This document shows positions 1 to 6,342 of a DNA stretch of 6,444 bases, in pieces. Source of the stretch: Candidatus Alkanophagales archaeon (lineage in GTDB: Archaea; Halobacteriota; Syntropharchaeia; Alkanophagales; B39-G2); assembly GCA_003661185.1 (NCBI GenBank), contig QMVQ01000096.1, forward strand, positions 1 through 6,444, in the 5' to 3' direction. Numbering within the stretch: the first letter of the stretch is position 1; every line of letters begins with the position of its first letter. The notes beneath the pieces are model-generated. The model searched no databases, was not told where the DNA came from, and saw only the letters and a program-made list of their open reading frames with translations. Made by a program: the position numbers and the translations under genes.

Positions 1-202
1 CGGCGTCCACAACGGCAACGCCGTAGCCTCGTGCGCAGAAAATATTTGCAAGCGTTGTGGCGAGGAACGTCTTACCTACGTCAACGCATCCAAGGAGGAA
101 TACTACCACACTACCTTTGCTAACCACACTACCTTTGCTAAGTAAATTTTCTATTTCCTTCAACAGCGGTAGCTCCCGTGCTCCTGCCGGCGTTTCTACC
201 AT
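1..202 (-). CDS. Clp1/Grc3-type polynucleotide 5'-kinase, N-terminal fragment (runs off the left edge)
   Basis: Only the first 67 codons are in the window. I translated them from the ATG at 202 on the minus strand. Residues 38-45 read GCVDVGKT, a Walker A motif with Asp at the fourth position. The pattern GxxDxGK(S/T)-L-x3-LAN, followed by G-Y-G-VAVVDA, is typical of the Clp1/Grc3/Nol9 family of ATP-dependent RNA/DNA 5'-hydroxyl kinases and unlike generic MinD/ParA P-loops. A conserved DADxGQ stretch would be expected just beyond the edge. The gene starts 29 nt after the stop of the F subunit in the same direction with no terminator between, so co-transcription is likely although the function is unrelated. 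No clear Shine-Dalgarno precedes the ATG. Residues 22-33 are a duplicated hexapeptide (SKGSVV twice). An alternative is another P-loop ATPase, because the diagnostic downstream motifs are not visible. Confidence 0.72.
   Translation of the reverse strand, partial: MVETPAGARELPLLKEIENLLSKGSVVSKGSVVVFLLGCVDVGKTFLATTLANIFCARGYGVAVVDA
105..141. repeat. Perfect 18-bp tandem duplication, two copies, in frame
   Basis: The unit CCACACTACCTTTGCTAA occurs at 106-123 and again immediately at 124-141 with no mismatch; one more base matches at 105. It lies inside the coding start of the Clp1/Grc3-like gene. Because 18 is a multiple of three, it adds six residues (SKGSVV twice, residues 22-33) without disturbing the frame, right before the beta strand leading into the Walker A loop. 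It is probably a recent slippage duplication, or possibly an assembly artefact. Confidence 0.95.
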
Positions 203-231
203 GCTCTGGTTTATGACTGTTGCTGAGGGGA

Positions 232-1254
232 TTACTTTATATTTGCCTCACGTTTCTTCTTCAGGTTGCAGAGCCGCTCCACGAACTCAAGCGATACCTC
301 GTCAAAGTCGGCGTAGCCATGCTCCCTTATGAAGTCGAGCACTTCTTTTGCGTTTTCTTCTCTAACGAGCACCGTCGAGAAACCGGGCTTGCTCCCGACG
401 CTTCCGACACTGACGTCGCTCTCCACTGCCGAAAAGTCGGTGCAGACACGGCAGCCGCTCGGCATTATCGCCGAAAGCTCCTTCACCGGGAACTCCACGA
501 CGTCATCAGTCATCGTGGCAATAAATTTACCTTTCGTGATGTCCGTCTTTACTAATTTCTTGATGTCCACGCCACGCTCTTTCAAAAACTCGGTCAGCTC
601 GTCCCAGTAAAAGTTTTCTGTGCAGAAGAGCCCAATGACGAGTTTAACCTTCCGCCTGAAAACCGCAAGCTCCTTCTGCAGCCGCCTGACGCCAGAGACC
701 ATGCACGGCGTCCCGACGAAACCCACGCCCACCTTCGTATTCAGAACAGCCTCTCTCAATGCTGGAACGGCGGCGGCGAACGTGTATTTCGTGCCAGTCA
801 GCGTCGGCACTTCTAATTGCTCGACGTCCCGAACGTGAAGAATCTCCGTCCGCCAATCTTCGTCCCTGCCGACGAAGATGCAGCGGTCAATGATTCCCAT
901 CTCCATCGCTGACATGAGAATCTCGGTGACCATGGCGCCGTCCTGCCCTTTAAAGCGTTTTGACCTGCCCGCCACCGCTTTTATGTAGCTACCAATGCCG
1001 CTCAGCGGCTTGTAATCAAGTCTCGGACAGACACGAACACATATTTCGCAATCAACGCACACGTGCTTTCTTTCCTCAAAGTCGAACCCCACGCCCGTCC
1101 GCACCGCTGCCGGGCACGCCGCCATGCACGCCATGCACCGGCAGCAAAGCCCCGTGTCGATCACCTGCGTCTTCACAACGCTGGGACAGGAAACATCCTT
1201 CGGTCTTCCCACGAGTTTGACCCGCCACTCGGACACCGCCGCCACGCACCTCAC
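232..1254 (-). CDS. fqoF: F420H2 dehydrogenase subunit F (FqoF/FpoF), FrhB family
   Basis: Cytoplasmic input subunit that oxidises reduced coenzyme F420 on a flavin and passes electrons to the complex; 340 aa in the longest reading, close to the usual size. Residues 37-48 (C37, C40, C43, C47-P) and 66-77 (C66, C69, C72, C76-P) are two [4Fe-4S] ferredoxin motifs. The rest is an FrhB-type domain: GQDGAMVTE at 103-111, GTPCMVSG at 181-188 (C184), IGLFCTENF at 207-215 (C211), and C268-x2-C271-x-DF followed by DVSVGSVG-x3-G, the signature shared by FrhB/FpoF. C184, C211, C268 and C271 are the likely ligands of the FrhB-type cluster (inference). The longest reading starts at GTG 1254, 13 nt after the stop of I. 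GTG at 1245 (337 aa) is at least as good, because GGTGA lies 5 nt upstream of it. Position last in the fqo operon and the absence of NuoE/F/G in the window support F420H2, not NADH, as donor. A related FrhB-family protein taking ferredoxin or another donor cannot be excluded. Confidence 0.88.
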   Translation of the reverse strand: MRCVAAVSEWRVKLVGRPKDVSCPSVVKTQVIDTGLCCRCMACMAACPAAVRTGVGFDFEERKHVCVDCEICVRVCPRLDYKPLSGIGSYIKAVAGRSKRFKGQDGAMVTEILMSAMEMGIIDRCIFVGRDEDWRTEILHVRDVEQLEVPTLTGTKYTFAAAVPALREAVLNTKVGVGFVGTPCMVSGVRRLQKELAVFRRKVKLVIGLFCTENFYWDELTEFLKERGVDIKKLVKTDITKGKFIATMTDDVVEFPVKELSAIMPSGCRVCTDFSAVESDVSVGSVGSKPGFSTVLVREENAKEVLDFIREHGYADFDEVSLEFVERLCNLKKKREANIK

Positions 1255-1255
1255 C
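1251..1255 (-). promoter_or_regulatory. Candidate ribosome-binding site for a GTG start at 1245 of fqoF
   Basis: GGTGA on the minus strand (1255 to 1251) is followed by a 5-nt spacer and GTG at 1245-1243. This favours a 337-residue F protein over the 340-residue reading from GTG 1254, which is preceded only by an AGAG-rich stretch. Both starts are in the same frame. Confidence 0.45.
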
Positions 1256-1267
1256 CCTCTTCTCTCT

Positions 1268-2014
1268 TTACTGCTCGCCTTCCCGCCTCACGAGCCGTAG
1301 CACGCGCAGTGGGCACTCCTTGACGCACAGCCCACAACCCGTGCACCGCGCGGTATCGATTCTAATCACTTTATATTCGCCCTCAATGCTTATAGATATT
1401 GCATAGTGTTCGCAAACGTCGGCGCACGTGCCGCAACCGGTGCAGCTCTCGGGGTCGTCGCAAACGCAGACCATTGAATACTCCTTGCGAGGCGGCGGCT
1501 CCACAAGTAAATAATCCTGACCCTTGACTCTGCGGAGACGCACATCGTCCTCTTCAATCACGTATTCCACGTATCTCCTATCCTCTCTGACGATTTCAGG
1601 CGGCTCCATCAATTGCTCGGTCTCAGCCAGCATTTCATTAACGTCGGCATACGCAACATCGTGAATCTTCGTCGTTCGCAGCGCACCGCCCACGCAGGAG
1701 TCCACGCAGAAATGGCAGAAAATGCACTTTGCATAGTCTATCGTTGGGTAATATTTCTTGTTCGGCGCTTCCTTCATTCTTATCGCATTTGCAGGGCACA
1801 CGAAGGCGCACTGCCAGCAGTTTATGCATTTCTCAATGTCAAAAAGGATATACCCCCTGAAATTATCAGGGAATTTCCTGCGCTCTTTGGGGTAATGCAC
1901 CGTGACTGTGTGTGGGAAGAAGGCTTCCTTGAAGGCAGTGCCAACGGCGGCGGCGTGCCATTTTACTTTGTCGCCAAAGGAGTATTCTGGCATCTTCAGC
2001 CGTTTTATGCCCAC
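1268..2014 (-). CDS. fqoI: Complex I-like subunit I (FqoI/FpoI/NuoI) with a second C-terminal 2x[4Fe-4S] ferredoxin domain
   Basis: Peripheral iron-sulphur subunit that carries electrons toward cluster N2 in the B domain. The N-terminal half is a normal NuoI: two cluster motifs at C63-x2-C66-x2-C69-x3-C73-P and C97-x2-C100-x2-C103-x3-C107, the ligands of N6a and N6b. The last cysteine of the second motif is followed by Val, not the usual Pro. After a charged linker (about 110-178) comes a second ferredoxin-like module: C191-x2-C194-x2-C197-x3-C201 and C224-x2-C227-x2-C230-x3-C234-P. That predicts four [4Fe-4S] clusters in 248 aa, where NuoI/FpoI normally has two in roughly 130-180 aa. Two further cysteines (C183, C185) precede the third motif. 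The GTG start at 2014 is supported by a strong GGAGGTGG and overlaps the end of H by 10 nt. The extra module probably wires subunit F to the core or accepts ferredoxin (inference). Confidence 0.92.
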   Translation of the reverse strand: MGIKRLKMPEYSFGDKVKWHAAAVGTAFKEAFFPHTVTVHYPKERRKFPDNFRGYILFDIEKCINCWQCAFVCPANAIRMKEAPNKKYYPTIDYAKCIFCHFCVDSCVGGALRTTKIHDVAYADVNEMLAETEQLMEPPEIVREDRRYVEYVIEEDDVRLRRVKGQDYLLVEPPPRKEYSMVCVCDDPESCTGCGTCADVCEHYAISISIEGEYKVIRIDTARCTGCGLCVKECPLRVLRLVRREGEQ

Positions 2015-3090
2015 ATTACCACCTCCACCGAAGATATAATAATGGCGAGCAGCGAGATTGCCAGTATCGATGACCAGCCCGCTTTCAGCGCTTGGTCAAG
2101 GCGGAACCTTGGATAGATGGCACGAAGCGCCGCAAAGACGACCATCACCACGATGACCTTAAGCACGAACCAGAGCGCCCCTGAAAGCTCGCCGAGCGGC
2201 GCAATCATCGGACCGGAACCACCGCCGAGGAAGAGGGTCGTGAAAAGAGCGCTCAGCACGTAAAGCTTCTCATACGCCAGCACGTATGCGAGCCCAAAGG
2301 TTATTCCCGAATATTCAATGAACGGACCGAATGCCAGCTCTTGGTCCGCTTCAGGAATCTCGAACGGTAGGCGAGAGGTCCCCATCGCCGTCGCTATGAA
2401 AAACACGAGCGCCGCCAGCGGGTTCAGGACGATGCCGAGCCTTCCGCTCTCACCGATGGCGACGGGGTCGCCAGTGCCGAAGACAAGGAGCATTGCAATT
2501 ACTGACAATATTAGCGGGACCTCGTAAGCAAAATACATGAAGGCTTCCCGGACGGTGCCGACGAAGGCGAAGCGGTTTCCTGAAGACCAGCCCATGCCGA
2601 GGATGAACACCGGGAATAAGCAGACGAGCGCCAGCATTATCTGAACGGAGTATTCCGTCCGGATTGCGATTATCGTCCCTGCGGCTACGAATAACATCGG
2701 CAGCAACGCCGGAATGAACGAGAGTAGCACGAATTGTGTGAAGTAAGGGCGATGGGAATCACGGCTTACTATTACTTCTTGGAACAAGAAACGTAGCGAG
2801 TCTGCGAGCAGTTGGATTATGCCGCCGAGCCAACTCACTATTTCCTTCGGTCCGACACGCCACTGTATTCTTGCGCAGAGCTTCCGCTCTATCCATGGCA
2901 ATAACAACAGCAGAAGCCCCAGCGTTGCAAACCCCGGAACGACGAGCGCTGCGAATAGCGGCTTCCAGAGTGGTAACGCCGCAAGCTCCGAAAGCGGCGG
3001 CGGCAACATCCCTAAGAGCGGCTCGATTAGTGGAATCTCCACACGGTTACTTGACGCCAGCTCCAATATCTGCCCAAGCATTTTCATCAC
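2005..3090 (-). CDS. fqoH: Complex I-like membrane subunit H (FqoH/FpoH/NuoH)
   Basis: Integral membrane subunit that joins the quinone-binding module to the pump arm and forms the quinone entry channel. At 361 aa in the longest reading, it has the family motifs in order: ERKLCARIQWRVGP at 68-81; QLLADSLRFLFQE at 93-105 with D97; GWSSGNRFAFVG then REAFMYFAYE at 167-190 with E190; RLPFEIPEADQELAFGPFIEY at 240-260 with acidic residues E244, E247, E251 and E259; and IYPRFRLDQ at 325-333. About eight hydrophobic segments are apparent. The first 45 residues, before the first membrane helix, form a proline-rich, moderately hydrophobic extension. Coordinates use the longest reading, GTG at 3090. ATG 3087 gives a TGATG overlap with BCD, and ATG 3081 (358 aa) has AGGTGAT ideally spaced upstream and is my preferred start. 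The downstream I gene begins inside this one. Confidence 0.95.
   Translation of the reverse strand: MMKMLGQILELASSNRVEIPLIEPLLGMLPPPLSELAALPLWKPLFAALVVPGFATLGLLLLLLPWIERKLCARIQWRVGPKEIVSWLGGIIQLLADSLRFLFQEVIVSRDSHRPYFTQFVLLSFIPALLPMLFVAAGTIIAIRTEYSVQIMLALVCLFPVFILGMGWSSGNRFAFVGTVREAFMYFAYEVPLILSVIAMLLVFGTGDPVAIGESGRLGIVLNPLAALVFFIATAMGTSRLPFEIPEADQELAFGPFIEYSGITFGLAYVLAYEKLYVLSALFTTLFLGGGSGPMIAPLGELSGALWFVLKVIVVMVVFAALRAIYPRFRLDQALKAGWSSILAISLLAIIISSVEVVMWA
2019..2026 (-). promoter_or_regulatory. Strong Shine-Dalgarno for fqoI inside the end of fqoH
   Basis: GGAGGTGG on the minus strand (2026 to 2019) ends 4 nt before GTG 2014. This fixes the non-ATG start of subunit I, which overlaps the last 10 nt of H. 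It is a near-perfect match to an archaeal anti-Shine-Dalgarno sequence and lies entirely in H coding sequence. Confidence 0.8.
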
Positions 3091-3092
3091 CT
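3086..3092 (-). promoter_or_regulatory. Ribosome-binding site for fqoH spanning the BCD stop codon
   Basis: AGGTGAT on the minus strand (3092 to 3086) contains the TGA stop of the BCD fusion (3089-3087) and sits 4 nt upstream of ATG 3081. It matches an archaeal anti-Shine-Dalgarno over seven bases. This favours ATG 3081 over GTG 3090 or ATG 3087 for H and suggests termination-reinitiation coupling. Confidence 0.55.
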
Positions 3093-5381
3093 ATCTGCTT
3101 CAGGCGGGAAGTAGCCGAAGCTGCCGTAAATCGCCCAGAAGTCGGCGAGCCTCTGACCTTTGACCGCCTCCATGAAGCCATGTAGGTTCATCCAGCTCGG
3201 CGTGACCACACGCACACGGTAAGGCACGTTCGACTCGCCGTCGCTGAGTATCGAGAAGAGGAGCGTGCCTCTTGCCGCCTCGGTCAAGCAGGTGAACTCG
3301 CCACGTGGCAAGCAAATGTCGCCGAGCGTCCTGAAAAATAACCCTCTTATATCAGGGGCGTCCTTGAACTCTCCAAGCACCTCCGCTGCAATCACCGCCC
3401 CGCTCGTGCGCTCAAGTGCCTCTACAGCTTGCCTCACAATATTCAAGCTCTGCCGCACCTCTTCAAGCCTCAAGAGAAACCTTGCAAGGCAGTCGCCGTC
3501 GTCAGCCACAGGAACGTCCCACTCAAGCTCCGTATACGCCTCGTAAGGCTCGGCGATGCGGATGTCGTATTCGACGCCCGACGCTCTCAGGAAGGGGCCC
3601 ACTATTCCAACGTTTATCGCTTGTTCCTTTGTGAGGACGCCGACGCCCTTCACTCGCTCCATCAGCACCGGATTGTTCACGAAAATGCTTTCAAATTTGG
3701 AAAGGCGATGCAAGATTGCGGACGTGAAATTTTTCGTGAGCTTTAACGCCTCGTCGGAAACGTCCCAGCGAACGCCGCCGGGTATGACGTAAGAAGGCGT
3801 GCACCTCGACCCCGTCATCCGCACGAATAGCTCTAAGAGCATCTCACGCATGGAAAACGTATACATGAAGCCCGTGGAATGTCCTGTGAACAAGGAAAAG
3901 ATACCAGCGTCGTATAAGAACGCCCCAATCCTCGAAAGTTCAGCCAACATCGTTCTTATGAGCTTCGCACGCTCCGGCGGCTCGACGCCGAGCGCAAATT
4001 CGAGCGTGCGCACGTAACCCAAGTTTATGTTTATCGGGTCTGCGATGGAAAGTCGCTCGAACAGCGGGATGTTCTGGACGTAAAGCTTCGTCTCCGCCAG
4101 CTTCTCCATCGAACGATGCACGTAGCCCGGGTCGGGGATGGCGTCTACGATGACGTCGCCCTTGACCCTCAAAATCACTCTGAGGTGCCCGCTGCCCGTG
4201 TGGTGCGGACCTATGGGCAGGACGAACTCGTCGTTCTTCGCCGCCTCCTCGAAAACCTCGTCGGGAACCGGCAGGTAGTAGGACAAGGGCTCCGGCGGAT
4301 ACTCTATCTTCGGGGCGAGCGGCGCCTCACCGAGCACGTAACTCTCCTCTTCAAGCCTGAAGTCCTTCCTCAGCGGCGCTTCCACCTCAGGCGCAAGGAT
4401 AAAGCGGCGTTGCCACGGGTTGCCCTCGAAACGCACGCCGAACAAATCCTGAAGCTCACGCTCGCAGTAGTCCGCGCTCTCCCAAACATGCTTTAAGCTT
4501 TGAAGTCCTGGCGACACCCTCGGCACGTATGCAAAGAGCGATACTAACACGGGCATCAGTTCTCGCACGGAATAACTCGAAACCACATACTCAACAAGCA
4601 TCCGCCGCTCGTGCGGAACGTCAACAATATTCACGCTCTTAACGTGGTCGAAGCCAAGCTCCTTAAGCCGCAAGGCTATTTCTTCAAGCCGCTCCGCAGG
4701 TGTCCTTATCGCCACTCTGTTCTTCCCGATTGCTGTTACTCTGACGCCCTCCTCCTCAGCAAGCGGCTTCAAACGCTCCGGAAGCTCGCCCTCTCTCGGC
4801 ACGTCTATCCTTACCGTCGGTGTCTCCGCAAGGAACTTCGGCGAACTCGGCACCAGCCTCGCCTCTCCCCCCTCTCGGGGAAGCTCTGCACACTTGAACT
4901 CAATTGTCGTCCGCCCTCGCCCCTCTATCTTCTCCTGCACCGCCCTTATTCCCCGTATAAGTCCTTCAGGCGTCACCGGGCAGCCGGGAATGAAGAAATC
5001 CACAGGCACGATTTCGTGCGGGAGCGTGATGTTATAGCTGTTCCAGAAGAGCCCGCCACGCTCGCCGCAGGCGCCGATGAGCGATACGAACTTCGGGTCC
5101 GGCATCTGCTCGTAAACTAAACGCAGCGCCCGTGCCATCTTCCTTGTAATCGTCCCCTCGATGATAATGAAATTCGACTGCCTCGCAATTCCGTAGTTCA
5201 GGGCGCCTAAACGCTCCATGTCGTAGCCGCAAGCGCCGGAGTGCGCAAGCTCGACGCCGCAGCAAGAAGTGACGAAATGAACGGGCCAGAGGCTCCAACG
5301 GATGCCCCAACGGCGCAACGGGGCGAAAACTCCATGTTGAACTATCCTTATGTTCCTGTCCTTTGCCTCTTCCACCACCAT
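3087..5381 (-). CDS. Fused complex I-like subunits B, C and D (FqoBCD/NuoBCD)
   Basis: One 764-aa open frame covers three normally separate core subunits of the quinone-reducing module. The B domain (about 1-165) carries all cluster N2 ligands: C40-C41, C105 in GACGERGG and C134 in PGCP. The C domain (about 190-345) ends with the hallmark ERELQDLFGVRFEGNPWQRR at 307-326. The D domain (about 358-764) has GPHHTGSGHLR at 391-401, LYVQNIPLFER at 433-443 with the expected catalytic Tyr434, VIPGGVRWD at 532-540, EAARGTL at 701-707 and a C-terminal half ending GYFPPEADR, resembling the usual GxxDR ending. No gap or frame break separates the parts; the linkers are about 25 and 12 residues. D-type proteins descend from the [NiFe]-hydrogenase large subunit but have lost the metal ligands. 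The ATG start overlaps the Yip1 stop by 1 nt (TGATG), with GGGTGGT just upstream. Fusions of B-C (A. fulgidus) and C-D (E. coli) are known; the triple fusion is less common. Confidence 0.95.
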   Translation of the reverse strand: MVVEEAKDRNIRIVQHGVFAPLRRWGIRWSLWPVHFVTSCCGVELAHSGACGYDMERLGALNYGIARQSNFIIIEGTITRKMARALRLVYEQMPDPKFVSLIGACGERGGLFWNSYNITLPHEIVPVDFFIPGCPVTPEGLIRGIRAVQEKIEGRGRTTIEFKCAELPREGGEARLVPSSPKFLAETPTVRIDVPREGELPERLKPLAEEEGVRVTAIGKNRVAIRTPAERLEEIALRLKELGFDHVKSVNIVDVPHERRMLVEYVVSSYSVRELMPVLVSLFAYVPRVSPGLQSLKHVWESADYCERELQDLFGVRFEGNPWQRRFILAPEVEAPLRKDFRLEEESYVLGEAPLAPKIEYPPEPLSYYLPVPDEVFEEAAKNDEFVLPIGPHHTGSGHLRVILRVKGDVIVDAIPDPGYVHRSMEKLAETKLYVQNIPLFERLSIADPININLGYVRTLEFALGVEPPERAKLIRTMLAELSRIGAFLYDAGIFSLFTGHSTGFMYTFSMREMLLELFVRMTGSRCTPSYVIPGGVRWDVSDEALKLTKNFTSAILHRLSKFESIFVNNPVLMERVKGVGVLTKEQAINVGIVGPFLRASGVEYDIRIAEPYEAYTELEWDVPVADDGDCLARFLLRLEEVRQSLNIVRQAVEALERTSGAVIAAEVLGEFKDAPDIRGLFFRTLGDICLPRGEFTCLTEAARGTLLFSILSDGESNVPYRVRVVTPSWMNLHGFMEAVKGQRLADFWAIYGSFGYFPPEADR

Positions 5382-5995
5382 CAGACCACCCCCGGCATCA
5401 AATAGGGCATCGCCACCAGCCCCACTGCAAGAGCTGCGACGCCCGGTATGATGAGCGAGAACAGGAGTGCAAGGATTGCCGCTCCTGAATACATTTCATG
5501 AAGTTGCATTATGCCGTTCAGGACGGCGAGAATCGCCCAGATTGCGCCGAAGACGTTTATTACCGGAATCCAGCCGAGTATGAGGAGCGGCGTCATGCCG
5601 AGCATGTAAGCTTTTAACGTTTGCTTGAACCCGCGTCGCCCACCAAACGCATAAACCCAAATGTGTAGCCAGACGGCGGCGACAAGCATGCCAAGCGTCC
5701 CGCCGACGAGCAGCGCCACGAAGACGCCTCCGAATATCAGCGGCGGGGGCGTTTGAACAATAATATTGATGACTGGAGCAAAGGGTGCGAGGAAAACGTC
5801 CGGAAAGACCTCAGGGAGTAGCACAAGGAAATATGGAGCTGTTGCTGCAATCGCCGCAAAAAGCACGGCGAACACTATTAAAAGGCGGAAGTAAAAGGAA
5901 AATGTCCCTCCCAGCTCCTCATCTTTTAGCTCCTCGAAAGCGCCTGCCGGGTCGAACATCAACGCTCCTACGCTCATTCGCCTCCGCATCACCAT
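5381..5995 (-). CDS. Yip1-family polytopic membrane protein within the complex I-like operon
   Basis: A 204-aa membrane protein that matches no complex I core subunit. It resembles the Yip1 domain family: a short charged N-terminus with FDPAGAFEELKDEE at 14-27, then hydrophobic segments near 33-60, 68-82, 86-116, 129-164 and 171-200. Before the fourth segment is GGRRGFKQTLKAYMLGMTP at 118-136, the typical GG-x-tl-x-x-y-x-x-x-P pattern, followed by IPVINVFGAIWAIL. Around five membrane passes are expected. Yip1 proteins have no known enzymatic activity, and in prokaryotes their function is largely unknown. The gene overlaps subunit A by 7 nt and BCD by 1 nt, so it is translated with the complex and may be an accessory subunit or assembly factor (inference). 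The start is uncertain: ATG 5995, ATG 5989 (GGAG 6 nt upstream) and ATG 5977 (GGAGG 3 nt upstream) are all in frame. Confidence 0.75.
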   Translation of the reverse strand: MVMRRRMSVGALMFDPAGAFEELKDEELGGTFSFYFRLLIVFAVLFAAIAATAPYFLVLLPEVFPDVFLAPFAPVINIIVQTPPPLIFGGVFVALLVGGTLGMLVAAVWLHIWVYAFGGRRGFKQTLKAYMLGMTPLLILGWIPVINVFGAIWAILAVLNGIMQLHEMYSGAAILALLFSLIIPGVAALAVGLVAMPYLMPGVV

Positions 5996-6342
5996 CTCCC
6001 CCCTTCCACTGCCATCTTATATCCTACGTAAATCGTCGGGAGCAATAAAAGGAGCGATATTAGCAGAAGCGGCAAGAAGTGCTCCGGCGAAAGCGATGAG
6101 AGGACAAGGAGCAGCACTATAATAGGCTCCACCGCCATGAACAGGAACATGAAACCAAAATATTGCATCGGCAACGTCCACCTCGGATACCTTAGCGGCA
6201 CGTTCCCCGCCTCAAATCTCCCCGACTTCAGCTCACTTGGGTAATACTTCGGGAATATTTTGATCAGGATTAACATGACAAGGTCAGTAATTAGACAGAC
6301 TGCAATTAAAGTTCCAATGGCTGCAACTGCCTCCAGCATCAT
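5989..6342 (-). CDS. fqoA: Complex I-like membrane subunit A (FqoA/FpoA/NuoA)
   Basis: Small membrane subunit beside H that helps form the quinone cavity. Length is 117 aa, normal for the family, with three hydrophobic segments (about 7-30, 59-82, 88-109). The loop after helix 1 reads SGRFEAGNVP at 40-49, the equivalent of the conserved YECG loop, and helix 2 holds LPMQYFGFMFLFMAVEP at 57-73, with E72 in place of the glutamate of the usual FDVE motif. The conserved Cys of the loop is Ala45 here, and the Asp of FDVE is Ala70. The variant form with PMQY and EP is, as I recall, seen in archaeal Fpo/Fqo A subunits. The ATG at 6342 directly follows the stop of the upstream gene (TGAATGATG); ATG 6339 is the next codon and equally possible. 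GGTGGTG lies just upstream. Confidence 0.9.
   Translation of the reverse strand: MMLEAVAAIGTLIAVCLITDLVMLILIKIFPKYYPSELKSGRFEAGNVPLRYPRWTLPMQYFGFMFLFMAVEPIIVLLLVLSSLSPEHFLPLLLISLLLLLPTIYVGYKMAVEGGRW

Noticed and set aside
106..141. Possible CRISPR or regulatory direct repeat
   Set aside because: There are only two copies, with no spacer between them, and they are in frame inside a coding sequence; a simple duplication explains them.
203..231. Possible terminator after the F subunit
   Set aside because: The 29-nt gap has neither a T-run on the transcribed strand nor a convincing hairpin.
57..555. Overlapping plus-strand frames at the left end
   Set aside because: They are antisense to the F subunit and the Clp1/Grc3-like gene start, both of which carry clear motifs on the minus strand.
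1613..2116. Plus-strand open frame of 167 codons
   Set aside because: It lies antisense across the well-supported I gene and the end of H, and its translation shows no recognisable motif; it is a by-product of the GC-rich coding strand.
4302..4887. B-C-D fusion as a frameshift or assembly artefact
   Set aside because: The frame is continuous and all three domains are complete with intact signature motifs and ordinary linkers; an artefact would need two separate errors removing stops and starts. Read mapping could still test it.
4611..5120. Plus-strand open frame of 169 codons
   Set aside because: It is fully antisense to the B and C domains of the BCD fusion, with an Arg/Leu/Pro-rich low-information translation and no family signature.
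3087..5381. [NiFe]-hydrogenase (Ech/Mbh-like) instead of a quinone-reducing complex
   Set aside because: The D domain lacks the paired CxxC nickel-ligand motifs at both its N- and C-terminal ends, and A and a NuoC-type ERE motif are present, fitting an Fqo/Fpo complex.
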